Assembly: GCA_031216915.1 (NCBI GenBank)
Contig: JAUFNR010000077.1
Span: 1 to 64,000, forward strand
Origin: Pictodentalium vernedei
Taxonomy: Eukaryota; Mollusca; Scaphopoda; Dentaliida; Dentaliidae
DNA: 64,000 nucleotides
Direction of reading: 5' to 3'
The notes beneath the pieces were generated by a model. It saw nothing but the letters and a program-made list of their open reading frames with translations, did not search any database and was not told the origin of the DNA. Positions within the stretch are counted from its first letter, which is position 1. Each line of letters starts with the position of its first letter. Below, in pieces: positions 31,088 through 43,379 of the stretch. The position numbers and the translations under genes were made by a program.

Positions 31088-34000
31088 GTTAAAAAATTTA
31101 TAGTAATTTATATATTTTTTATACTTACCAATGACCCAGACATGGCTGGTGCTAACTCTTAAAATATAGGGCCAAACACAAATTTTGCCCCCCAATCCCC
31201 AAAATTTGCATCTAAAACTAAAGAAAACATGTCCTGAAAGGCCCTCCACACTTTGCCCCTACTGCGCATGCGCAGTGTCAAGGACGTTCCGAAATTGGCG
31301 CCATTTATCATTCTAATAACCAGTGCCTGGTAAGCGCTATGTACTCAGCGGGGAGGCAAGAGTTCCCAACTCCTGGGAGGGCCATCCCCGTCTGGGTCAT
31401 TGGTAAGTATAAAAAATATATAAATTACTATAAATTTTTTAACATTTTTATACTGTACCAATGACCCAGACATAGCTGAATAGTAAAAAGGCTGGAGGGC
31501 CAAGGACATAGAGCAAAATGGAATACGCTCAATAAAATAAAATAGAGTCATCCCCTGTAGGGAAAAGAAGTAATAGGCCTTACATGTATCTTTCTTATTT
31601 ATGATAAATTAGAAAGATACAACACCTTCCAAAATTGAGCTTCATACATCCATGTACTCTATTAATATCCAATATAATCCTTATACTAATAATTTTTAAA
31701 GTAAGCCAATAATAAAGTAAGTCTAGAGAATAGAGACTCTTATACACCTAAAAGTGTCTGAGAATTGCATAATCATGTCCGTTGACATATGCAATATTCA
31801 AAAGCTATACTTTAAAAACTAAGACTTGAATGAATTTTATAAACTTAAACAACCATCCCAATAACAGCTCAGAATTACTAACTCCGGAGGAGGTATCCCC
31901 TTGTTTTCATAGTAAAACAGGTGACCCAAGGGAACACCCTCCCCCCCCCCCCCCTTTTTCTTGCCCTGGGTCAAATAGCCCAGAGCGAAGAGGGCAGCCG
32001 AACGGAGACACTGCCGAAACAGACAGCCTACCTAGCTATAGTAGCAACTGTTAAGAGAATGACATTCTGAGCAGTAGATAATAGACCTAACAAAAGAGGC
32101 CTCAAGAAATTGACTCGATATTTCTAAGATAAAATTCATGAATGTGGATGGCTGAGCGCAATGAGCGGCCTTCAAAAATCTATAATAGCGACACTATTAA
32201 AGTAAGCCCAAGAAGTAGAAGAACTCTTACTTCAAGAGCCGAAATCTTAAGCACAACTGCTAAGTCAATGATATACCATAAGCAGTACCGATAGTTAATA
32301 GAATCCATTAACAATAAAATGGAGCGTAACGTCCTTCTACTAGACATCAAAGACAGAAGAAGCTTACGCCCTTGTAATAAACAGATATCTGTTTATAAAT
32401 ACATAAACTGTACCCGGAAAGAGTAAAGGCCTATGCCCATACGAAGACGGAAGGACCTTAAAATAATAGGTTCCGGATAATAGGAGCCTAACTCTTATGC
32501 AACAATCCAACCTAAATAGTAACGGAAGTATTGATTCCGAAACTATGAAAGTGAAAATCATCCATCGATAGTGCATGAAACTCACTGACTCTACAGTAAA
32601 AGAGAAACCAACAGAATTACTGTCTAAAAGGTCAGAATTTGAAAACTACTGTTTCCAGAGGCTCAAATGATTACTTAGCTAAATAAGAACCGAAGTTAAA
32701 ATCCGTATAGAAATTTAATCTAAAGATTCTAAGTCTATTTTTATCAAAAAGTTACTAACTGACTTAGATAAAGAGACAAAAGACTCAATTGTAAACTATC
32801 GTAGAGTGCATAGGTATGAGGTAACATAAACCTATAACCTAAATAATAACAGGCTGCAGTAGATCTTGTGAAACAAGTATACTAAAAAATAGCAATGAGT
32901 AGTATGGAGGGATCAACAATATGAACATAATGATCCCTACACCACGACGGAAGAGCCTCCACTTTAGTCACATAGAATAGCGAAGAAGAGGATCTCCTAT
33001 AGTAAGAAATCGCGTCCAAAGCTGGTCCAGTACAGTGCTTACAATGCAATACGGACCACACAACGGAATACATGAAGGTTGCGACCTTGCTGGTTGTGAT
33101 AAAGATGACACGATTTACCCAGTGAAAAAAGATCCTCACATAGAGGAAGATTTCACGTTAAGACCCACAGTAGACAAGAGAGTAAATTACTCATGATCTC
33201 TGTGAAGATAGAGATGCTATCAACAGAAATGTATTGTGGTTGTTTATCTTAGCAATACCTGCTAAAACAACAGCGCCGGAGGATACGCGTATCCTATCAT
33301 TCCGTCCTATAGATCAATAGAGCGTTAACACTATTAGCTCAGAGATCTGGACAAGCCAACACATACGTCTGCAATTGATTAGCAAGCTGTGTCATAAATA
33401 AATCATCATTGGGCGCTCCCATAGATAGCAAATCTGATTGAATACTTGTTTGTTGAGAGTCCATTCTGACAGCAACAAGCGACCCGTAAGAGAACGGGAG
33501 CCCGATAAAACAATCAGACGACCCGGAATATGACGGACCAAAACTGAACTTGGTGTACTATAACCAACAGACGGATTCTTTCCATTAAATTGAATAACGG
33601 AAACGAAAGAGTGCCTCCCTGGTTCCGGAGATACGCCACTACTGTCGAATTAAAGGACAGGAATTTGGGCATGCGTTTCTGAATAATGTTCATGCAATGA
33701 CATAAAGCAAGCCTAAAAAACATTATTCCGCGGAAGTTAAACTGATAGCTAAAAGACTGCGGAACCCAAAGACCCTGGCACTTCGAATCCGTAGGGATCA
33801 GTATATATCCCAATCTGTTTGACTGGCAACCGTCATAACAGCCACACTCGGGTCCGGCAACTGCGGCGGCACTCTCTGAGTCAGCCACCGAATGTTTGCC
33901 CCAGTCTGAATCTCTTGTAACACTAGATAGACAAGAGAATGTATAAATCGAGCAATTCATGGATTGCCGGAAAGTTGCCGTCGAAGAGAAGCTCCTCCGA

Positions 34001-37000
34001 GAACGAAGCGACTCTGAGAGAGTTCTTAACCTTACTATCCACGCGTGTGGATGTAGCTAGGGCTGCGTCACGTCTAACCAACTCCAATCAGCCACTGAAG
34101 GGCGGAGTTATACGTGAACAAACTACTGCCCTCAAAAGAAATTACATTGAGAATAATATCCCGTAAATCTTTTCTTGAAGACGTAATGATAACGCCTCAG
34201 AAAGGCGGATTACGTATAATAAAGCGTCTAAGTTAAATCTACTATACATAATGTCGTTCCCAACATTGAAATTGGAAAAGACATAAACGGCGAAAAAGAA
34301 TATATGCAGTCTTTAATCACACCGTCTAGACGCATATGAACTCTCGGTATGCCCTGCTCTGCCAAAATAAACTATTTGTAAAAATGATAAAATGGCAGAA
34401 ATGAGCAACGCGGACAAGAAACTAAACTATCATGCTTAGTAGCAGGCTTGTATATATATATATATATAGCGTCGAAAAATAAAACACATGTTGTAATGAC
34501 AATATTGGACTGCGTCGGTAAGTCAGGGACAATGTCCCTGTACCGATCGAAAAATCCGAGTCCAATGACGCTATAAGTCTCTTATCCAAGATCGCAGCAA
34601 TGAAGTCCGAAAAATAATCACTGGAAGAAATGCCAGAAGATATGAAAGGCATCTTCCGATACTACTAAAGGGAAAACTCGAAATCTTTCGAATCCCTTTC
34701 GCCATCCTGTCGGACCCTATAAAGCGTTCGGTCGTCCGTAGCTGATGCAACCGCGGACCGCACCGACCCAGCGCCGTCGGATAATTCCTGATTCGACCGA
34801 GAAACTGTCAATTGTTGGGATGCTGCGAAACAACTGTGCTAACTCGGATAGCACGTCCGTCACTGAGGCCTGAGGAGAAGCGGTCTTACGATGCATTGCC
34901 GCTGGAAGCTCCGTGATCGTTACCCCGTGCATACTTCCAATATGCGAGCGAACGGAGTGTATAGGCCTCGTGTCCCTTGGCTACCGGATGGCGCGACCTA
35001 TTCGCCGTGGAATCACTGAATGCCGAAACTGATCGGATACTCGAGGTCACGTAGCCAATGTGCGGTCGTGTGCCCTGCTGTGAGGATGAGGAAGCATTAA
35101 AGACAGTCTCTCGGACTGTCAATATAACGGAGCTTCCCGAGCAACGGACATATGCTCCGAATGTAAAATATCTGAACCACAACATGCGGTCCCCTATGTT
35201 GTTGGCTTCCTCCGATCTGTCCTCAATCTGCCGTCACTGGGTGAGTACTAAAGAAATTAAAGTGCTCGCATCACCCAAATCTCCTTCCTAGACCGCAACG
35301 GACGAACCCGGCAGCCGAACCATTCGATGAATGTATGCTACACCGGGTGAGCTAGCGAATGTCACTCCGTAAGCGATAGACATATTCCATGAGCACTTAT
35401 TGCCGCTAACTCTTCATTAACTATGACGACAGAGGCACACTTTTGAAAGACATCTCCATAACTCTTCGAACAAGAAACCAGAAATGCTTGGATAGCAAGC
35501 ATAAAATAATAATATATATAGCGTCGTTCAATAATTCGAAAGTTTGTGTGACATTATTGGACTATGTCGGAACTGAGGGACGATGTCCCTGAACCGAACC
35601 AAAAATTTCTAAGTCCACCAACGCTATCAGTTTCTTATCCGGCATCGCAGCATATGTTGTTCCGAAAGGGAAAGCTTGAAATCCTCCGAATCCCTTTCGG
35701 TATCCCGTCGGACCGGATGAAACTTTCGGACGTCCGTACCCGCTTCCGCGGAGCGTCCCGACCCAGCATCGTCGGATAAAATATATGCGACAGATTCAGT
35801 TGATGCTGGGATGCTGCGATAAACTGTGCTATTAAGGAAAGCATGTCCGTTCCCGAGGCCTGTGCAGTAGCGGACTTACGATGCATTGCCGCCGGAAGCT
35901 CCGTGTACGTTGACTCCCGCACACTTCCTATGCGAACGTCCGGAGTCTGCAGGCCTCGAGTCCCCGGCTACCGACCCAGCGCTGTCGGATAATTCTCGAT
36001 CCGACACCGTTTCTGTCGGCTGCTGGGATTCTGCGATAAGCTGTGCTATGTGCACAAGAATGTCCGGCGTCGAGACCTGCGGAGGCGCAGTCTATCGCTG
36101 CTTCGCCGAGGGCAGCTCCGCATCAGATGGCTCCCGCATACTTTCCTATGTGAACGTCCGGAGTCCATCGGTCTCGAATCCCTGGCTGCCGGATGGTGTG
36201 ACCTGGTCGCCGAAGAATCCTTGATCGGCGAAGCTGGTAATATATCGGCGGTCACGCAGCCAAGGTGCGGTCGTGTGCGCTGACGAGAAGAGGAAGCCTT
36301 AGCAGTCTCAGCGGACTGCCTATACAACGGAGCGTCCCGAGCGACGGACGTATGCTCCGCTAGCGACACATTTTGTACCACAACATCTGGGGCCAGATGT
36401 TGTTGAACGAGAGAGGGGCCTCTCTCGCTTGCCGTCCGGATGGACCGGAACGAGCTATGAACCGGACTAAAAGGCTTCCTCCGTTCTCCCTCCGATCCGC
36501 CGTCACTGGGTGTGCATTAAGTTAATTTTATAGTGCTCGCATCACCCCAAAATTCCTTCTAGACCGCAACGGACGAACCCGGCTGCCGAACCATTCGGTG
36601 AATGGACGCTACACCGGGCGAGCTAGCGGACGTCAAAGGCCGTCGAACCTACTAGGGTCCTCTTAGGCAATTGGCGTATATACATGAGCACTTTTCCGCT
36701 AGCCCTTCATTAATTGTGACGACGGAGGCACACTGTTGGAAGACATCACAGATACATCACCCTAATCTTGATCGTCTGAAATAGAAATTGATAAAGTAGA
36801 GTGACCCTGCGGGGAAAGGACCGGAGTGTCCAAATCCCCAACAACATACCGTGACATACGCTTCCCATATTGTCATCGAAATCATACGATACAGAACAGG
36901 AGTTAATGCGAGTACACTGACCACATATAGAATGATAATAAAGTCAGAGGAAGACTTCCTCTTAAAACAATTGATCAATATCCTTTCAATGTGAAAAGAA

Positions 37001-38083
37001 AACAAGTCCTGGTACTCGCACTAACCCCTGGCAATCAAAATACATAATAATAATATGATCCATTAATATAGAAAAAATAATTGAAATCAAAATATTTAGA
37101 AAAAATATTTTTTCAGAACAGCCCAAGTTTCTGAAAAGTAACGTTGAGCCCCAATGGATCCCAAGCCTAAGTGTGGACAAAAATTTTAAAAATATTTTAA
37201 ACAATTTATTCAACACTTACGAACAATAATAATGTATCTAGTTATGATTAAAATAACATAAAGATATTATTTTTTAGAAATCCCCCCCTCACACAGAGGG
37301 CTGTTGTAAATGTAAACAATGAGTGTAAAAACACTAAAATAAGACTCCAGGCACCCAGGCCCGAAATCAGTTACCAAAAATACACTATCTGATGCAAAAC
37401 AGAGACTTCCAGGGAAGAAACTGCAGAACATCAGATGGTAGATGCAGAACACAACGCCTAACCACCCGTAGGTGAAGACGTAAACATGGGGAAAGAACAG
37501 AATTCATTCTGTTATTCAGCTAAAACTCCCAAGAAATTTTAGTAATAATAATTACAGAAACTATGCCAAAAGCATGGGAGAATAGCAAGGGGGAACTTAA
37601 AGGACAGGGAGAGAGGAAAACACTTGTAAAAACAGTGTAACTAAATAATCAGAATGACAACAAAATGGCTGCTGCCTTGAAAATAGGTAACTTAACATAA
37701 TTTCATTAAAAAATTTTAAGTTACAGCCCTGATAATATTCTGTCACACATTCTTTTCCTCTCCTCCTTCTCTATCCTCCTTAGAATCACCATTTCACTAA
37801 TATTTATGTGTCTGGCATCATTAAAACTGAGATTTAAAAGCACAAAGATCAGTCAGATGTTAACTGATGAAGGGCCAAACTTAGAATGATAAATGGCGCC
37901 AATTTCGGAACGTCCTTGACACTGCGCATGCGCAGTAGGGGCAAAGTGTGGAGGGCCTTTCAGGACATGTTTTCTTTAGTTTTAGATGCAAATTTTGGGG
38001 ATTGGGGGGCAAAATTTGTGTTTGGCCCTATATTTTAAGAGTTAGCACCAGCTATGTCTGGGTCATTGGTACAGTATAAAAAT
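31088..38083 (-). mobile_element. DIRS fossil copy D, nested in copy C, heavily broken
   Basis: Left terminus GTTAAAAAATTTATAG and right terminus ACAGTATAAAAAT. The terminal repeats match each other (GCTAACTCTTAAAATATAGG and CCTATATTTTAAGAGTTAGC) and differ from those of copy C. About 7.0 kb, with internal complementary region at 31390-31478. Parts on the minus strand are gag-derived blocks (about 34400-37000), an RT/RNase H remnant (about 33200-34200) and a recombinase remnant (about 32060-33150). Breaks are many. It is near-identical to copy B except for an extra gag block (about 35960-36200) resembling copy F. It must be younger than C, which it interrupts upstream of gag. Confidence 0.92.
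31390..31478 (-). other. DIRS internal complementary region, copy D
   Basis: Same 89-base junction structure as the other copies. The right-end half is an exact complement of this copy's own right terminus. Confidence 0.85.
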
Positions 38084-39051
38084 ATATTTTTTCAGAAAAG
38101 CCCAAGTTTCTGAAAGTAACGTTGAGCCCCAATGGATCCCAAGCCTAAGTGTGGACAAAAATTTTAAAAATATTTTTAAAAAATGCAACACTTATGTATA
38201 ATAATAATGTTTCTTGTTATGATAAAGCTAATACAAAGACAAGAAAATCCCTCTCAACAGAAACCGTTGTCAATGTAAACAATAAGTGTATAAACACCAG
38301 AAACATGACTCCAGGCACTGATAAACATGGCCCGAAATCAGTTACCAATAACACACTATCTGATGCAAAACAGAGACTTCCAGGGAAGAAACTGCAGAAC
38401 ATCAGATGGAAGATGCAGAACACTACACCTAAACACCCATGGGTGAGGACGTAAACATGGGGAAAAGAACAGAATTCATTCTGTTACCCAGCTAAAACTC
38501 CCAAGAAATTTTAGTAATAATATTACAAAAAATATGCCAAAAGCATGGGAGAATAGCAATGGGGGGACTTAAAGGAAAGGGAGAGAGGAAACACTGAACA
38601 AGCAGTGTAACTTTATAGCAAGAATGACAACAACAGGCCCAAGCCTCGAAATTAGGCAACATAACATAATTTCGTAAAAAATTTTTTAGTTACAGCCCTG
38701 ATTATTTCCTGCCACTCATTTTTCCTCTCCTCCTTCTATTTCTTCTTTAGATCCACCATTTCTCTAATATTTATGTGTCTGGCATCATTTAAACTGAGAT
38801 TTACAAGCACAAATATCAGTCAGATGTGAACTGATGCAGGGCCAAACAAAGAATGATAATTGGCAACAATTTCGAGACCTCCTTGACACTGCGTATGCGC
38901 AGTGGAGGAAAAGTATGGAGGACCATTTAGGACATGATTTTTTCGGTTTTAGATGCAAATTTTGGGGATTGGGGGGCAAAATTTGTGTTTGGCCCTAGAT
39001 TTTTGAGAATTAGCACCAGCTATGTCTGCGTCATTGGTACAGTACAAAAAT

Positions 39052-39104
39052 ATGATATTTAAAATAATAAATTTTGATATCGTCTGCATTGGGTAAAATA
39101 CTAA
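39052..39104. mobile_element. M1 MITE copy g, right part
   Basis: ATGATATTTAAAATAATAAA and GATATCGTCTGCATTGGGTA complete the M1 element begun at 24713. The intact order is seen at 63787-63859. Confidence 0.85.
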
Positions 39105-39420
39105 TTGAAAATAGATGATGTTTTCATTTTTGAATTCACATTAAAAAAATTTCCACTATGTGGTAAAAGTACTTCCATTAGTTGATTGAATCTGGCACCC
39201 TGTGTAAAATGCAACCAAATAACCTTGTGCCTTTTCACAGCCTTAGTCAGTGTATATTTTCATGTAGTGTGTGACATGGCAGTCTATCAACTAATTCTGT
39301 GCAATGCCTATGGTTAGTCAATGTATGTTAGCTTACCAACTAACTCTGTGCAATGCATTCTCTATGCAATGCACAGGGTTAGTCACTCTTTTCTTTCTGG
39401 TTTTTAATAAGGTCACCTCT
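39104..39420 (+). repeat. Dispersed repeat R4, copy a (empty-site form)
   Basis: CTAATTGAAAATAGATGATG through TTTCATGTAGTGTGTGACATGG matches 45920-46560, which contains an extra pogo-like insertion. Fragments recur near 40440-40610 (TTTCATGTAGTGTTTGAGATGG). No coding capacity; element class unknown. Confidence 0.65.
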
Positions 39421-39457
39421 ATTATGTGACTAATTAAGGAATAGTGCATGGCTTGGA

Positions 39458-39558
39458 GTTGACTACACCCATATAGTGCCCAGTGAGGTGGTGTAGTTCC
39501 CGCCGCGAAGCGGCGGGAACTACACCACCTCACTGGGCACTATATGGGCGTAGTCAAC
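39458..39558. repeat. Near-perfect palindrome, 49-bp arms
   Basis: GTTGACTACACCCATATAG to CCCGCCGC pairs with GCGGCGGG to CTATATGGGCGTAGTCAAC around a GAA loop, with a single mismatch noticed. It is GC-rich at the centre, unlike its surroundings. Confidence 0.9.
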
Positions 39559-39559
39559 G

Positions 39560-41348
39560 ACAAGACATCCACTAATCCTTATATTATATCGAACACCCAT
39601 CAAGAAAAACATCTGTCCGATTTGTTAATCTATTACCAAGGTAGCAGCCCTACCAACCAGCGTTACATAGAAAAAAATACCATGTAGTTTTTAAAAAACA
39701 TTTTCGTCTTCCAAAACACGGCTAACTTGGATTATTGATATGAGCAGAAGACAGATTTTGAATCGGTTGGCAAGGGTAAACAAAACATTTCCCCCAAATG
39801 GAACTGTGTATTCTAGAATGGAGCAACTCGCGAATGAAAACTAAAATTTTCGAAATTTGACAACGCAGTTTGATATTTCCACACATTTGTCACACATATA
39901 CATTACCGAGTGGGTCAACACAGGATACAAACTCGGAAGATTCAATTGAATTCCATTATTTATTCGTTTACTGCCCAAAACATACAATTAAATAGCGAAA
40001 TAATATGAGCAGCGAAACAAACGATTTTTCATATCCGGATGCCTTCTCATGAAAGTTGGACCCAGGTATGGATCATTCTCTTCGAAACGAGATATGGATC
40101 ATCTTCTCAAGGAATAAAATGAACGCCTCGGAAAATGTGACTTCAACAATGGAAAAGCAATACATTTTTCCACAATGATTTCTTTCTGGGTCGTTTTGTG
40201 GATGTTGTGCCTCTGTGAATCGATATTTAAATTTAGCCTGATTAGTTTTATTCGTCCAGTATGAAAAGAAAACTGATATAGTAGTGTGCTAAAAATAGAA
40301 AACGTGTAGTGTCTGGGTGTAGTGCCTGGTCAGTTCTTGGGATGCAAACTACACGAAATAGGGTATCATCTTTCAGCCAATCAGAATGCAAGGAAGTCAC
40401 GTGATATATAATATGTCTGTATATTGCACAGCTTTGTGAGTGAATATTTTCATGTAGTGTTTGAGATGGCAGTTACCAATTTTTTAGAACCAGAAAGTGT
40501 GAGTGACCCTGTGCACTGAACAGGGTTAATTACACTTGCTCAGTATAAAAAAATTTCATTATTACACAAGTAACTAACCCTGTGCATTGTACAGCCTTAG
40601 TGTAAATCTTATCTATATGAACTCTTTACCCAATGTGATGGTCAAAACCAGCCAGTAATATTCTCAAGAAGCATTTAAACTCAGCTTATGGCCTCTCATT
40701 GGAATGGACTGTGTTGTTTTTAGTGAATTCCAAAAATGAAAACATATTCTTTTTTCAGTTAACAGTGTGTCTCAAGCAGTTTCCTTAAAAAAGTAGTGCT
40801 GAAATGATTAATCAGTATACAATCAGTCATCAACCGATATCCGACCATCGGCTCTCCCATCAAAAGGTGGGGTAAACATTGGCAAATGCCAACTGTCAAC
40901 CAGAAAAGTCCATTAACATTTTGATGTGGCTACACTTTGATTTATTGAACTTACACATGCTGTTTTAGGACAGAAATTACAAATAGGACATGTTAGGATA
41001 GAAAAATGACTGAACAGTTCAAGTATATCACAGATCCGTTTAAATTCATGATGAACTAGTTACTTGCACCTGCAACTCAGAGGTTGGGTGATCATGTGAA
41101 GAATTGGCAGCTTTTCATATTGGATTGCCTGTTTTGCACAGAATCACCAAAATTTCAACTTTTCTCAACTTTTAACTCAAGATATTTTTCACCAAACCTA
41201 CACTTGCTCAGTCTAGATTTTCTAGAAAATGTCCCTAAATTTAAGTCAAGAAATCATTGGTGAAAACATCTATGCAATTTACAGGGGGGAAATTTGATTA
41301 AATGTGCCTGAATTATACTTATTACGCTGGCAAGACAAAGCCTGTGCT
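39560..41348. other. Intron sequence, mostly unrecognised
   Basis: Within the long last intron of snurportin. It holds a fragment of R4 (about 40440-40610) and a degraded M1-subfamily end near 40625 (CTCTTTACCCAATGTGATGG). No exon, gene or intact element could be identified in the remainder. Confidence 0.45.
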
Positions 41349-41572
41349 AGGCAGCAAGACTTAAAATAAGCAATCAGTCATTTGCAAAAAGAGGTCCCCA
41401 GAGGGTGAATTGCCGATGCTATACCATACAGTTGGACAATTTATCCTCTGGGTACCTCTTTCTGTTTAGGTTTGAGACCTTGATTCAGATTGAGGTTCAC
41501 AGATGGTAAATTCACCCTCTGGGGACCTCATTTTGCAGATGATAGTCTGCTTATTTTCTGGCTTGCTGGGCA
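41349..41572. mobile_element. M3 foldback MITE, copy c
   Basis: CAGCAAGACTTAAAATAAGC at the left and CTGCTTATTTTCTGGCTTGCTG at the right are inverted, with internal AGAGGGTGAATTGCCGATGC. The CAGCAAG terminus supports a hAT assignment. Confidence 0.7.
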
Positions 41573-41699
41573 GGAATATCTGCCAGCAGTATACAAGGAG
41601 TGAAATGGCTGCCCTTGTGTAGTATTTTTATATTGCTTAAGCTTCGAGACTGATCAAAATATGAGAGTTAGTTGTTGGAAGCAATAATATATAGAAAAT

Positions 41700-42840
41700 G
41701 AAAGTGTCAATGACACTGTAGCTCAACTTGACTGTGTGTAGTGTTTGATGAAAAGGATAATGTTCAATGTTTATGAAAGGATTATGAAATAGACAAGAAT
41801 TGTGATAATTGAGAATATGTTAAGTTCTATACCCAACATGCTATGTTTTCAACAAGAATAATCTGAGGTGTAGACTGTACTAAAGAACTGAGGTTTGGGT
41901 TGATGTGGCCCTCACAATTAACGCATGTCAACGAAAGTTACCACGTCACAGTAAAATCATTCCAAAATGGGTCATCCTACCAAGTTACAATGAAATCCCT
42001 CCATAAATATGACTTGTAGACTTTGCTAAAGGAATCTAGATCACGTGCTGGGACACGGGTCAGGGTTGACTGATTGTGACCAAAATAGGACAGTCTCATC
42101 TAGATATCATACCGAGTTATCCTACCAAGTTACAGTTGAAATCCCTTCATAAAAACAACCTGTAGACAGTGCTAATGGAATCTAGGTCACGTGATCAGGT
42201 GGTAATGGCTGACCGATCGTGACTAAAATAAGACAGTCTCATCTAGACATCATACCAAGTTATCCTTTATAAATATGAACTGTAGACTGTGCTAAACAAA
42301 TCGAGGTCACATGCCTGTGTGGCCATCTTGGTTGACTGCTCACGGCCAAAATATGAGGTTCTCATCTAGACATTATACCGAGTCATTCTAACAATTTACA
42401 ATGAAATCCATTCATAAATGCAACCTGTAGACTGTGCTAAAGAAATCTAGGTAACATGTCCCTGCGGCTGTCATGGTTGACTGAACCCAACCGAAATAGG
42501 ATGTTCACATGGTTGTCACGGTTGACTGAACCCAACCAAAATAGGACGTTCTCATCTAGACATTATTCAGAGTCATCCTACCAAGCTACAATGAAATCCC
42601 TTCATAAACACGACCTGCAGATGGTGCTAAATGTTTTAGGGTTTCAGGTCCATGCAGCCATCACAGTTGACCAATCATGACCATCTGAACATGACCTTGG
42701 ACCTGCATATCAAATTTTGTGATGATCGGACAAGAACTATGTGGTGTATCCTGTGCTAAAGAAAATGTCAACAGACTCACAGACTTCCATATGTGTGATG
42801 GCAGTAGCTTATCTTGACTTTGTCAAGTTAAGCTAATAAC
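41700..42840 (+). mobile_element. Pearl-like element with about 150-bp tandem units
   Basis: Starts GAAAGTGTCAATGACACTG followed by TAGCTCAACTTGAC and ends TTTGTCAAGTTAAGCTAATA, which is inverted relative to the start. The core unit (CCTGTAGACTGTGCTAA..., CTCATCTAGACATCATACC...) recurs five or more times. It shares its start with 5674-7123, but the core sequence is different. No gene. Confidence 0.75.
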
Positions 42841-43078
42841 CTTTACTTCATATACTTTTGTATCTGGAAAAAAGGCAATATTTGCAGATGAGATAGTGAT
42901 TCAAATGAGTTGTGGTAATTTGGAATAAACTGTGTGTGTGTGTGGAGGGGTGGCAGGGTGAAAACCAATTTATAATTTTACAGGCTATGTTATTTATTAT
43001 TTATGAAAAGAATTGTATTTTTCGTGAAATAATATTTGAAAGTTGTTGAAGTAGCCTCGGCCCTGACTGGCTTGAGTT

Positions 43079-43304
43079 CAAGCCTGAAAATAAGCAGACT
43101 GTCATCTGCAAAATGAGGTCCTCAGAGGGTGAATTTGCATCACAAAATTTACCCTTTGTGAACCTCAATCTGAATCAAGGTCTCAAACCTAACCAGAAAT
43201 AGGTACCCAGAGGATACATTGGCCAACTGAATGGGATAGCATCACCACATTCACCATATGGGGACCTCATTCTGCAAATGACAGATAGCTTTTTTCAGGC
43301 TTGT
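43079..43304. mobile_element. M3 foldback MITE, copy d
   Basis: AGCCTGAAAATAAGCAGACTG and the inverted CAGATAGCTTTTTTCAGGCTT bound the copy, with GAGGGTGAATTTG and AAATTTACCC inside. Confidence 0.75.
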
Positions 43305-43379
43305 CAAGGACAGATGTTAATATAAGTTACTGTAAAAACTTGCTCACCAATCCTTGTAAAATATTTAAATTTAAAAGAA

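Larger units (their letters stand above)
24877..39051 (-). mobile_element. DIRS fossil copy C, nearly whole, carrying copy D
   Basis: Left terminus GTTAAAAAATTTATAG, right terminus ending ACAGTACAAAAAT. The inverted terminal repeats match each other specifically (left GCTAATTCTCAAAAATCTAG, right CTAGATTTTTGAGAATTAGC), which proves that 38084-39051 belongs to this copy and not to D. Without D it is about 7.18 kb. Minus-strand parts in order: gag (28828-31020), RT/RNase H/methyltransferase-like (about 27000-28800), tyrosine recombinase (about 25886-26990), C tract (25755-25784), internal complementary region (25179-25267). It looks nearly whole, with roughly one or two breaks, so it is young. 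It is inserted in an M1 MITE in the last snurportin intron. Confidence 0.92.

Noticed and set aside
38084-39051. A seventh, solo DIRS end
   Set aside because: Its terminal-repeat variants match the left end of copy C, so it is C's own right end displaced by copy D.
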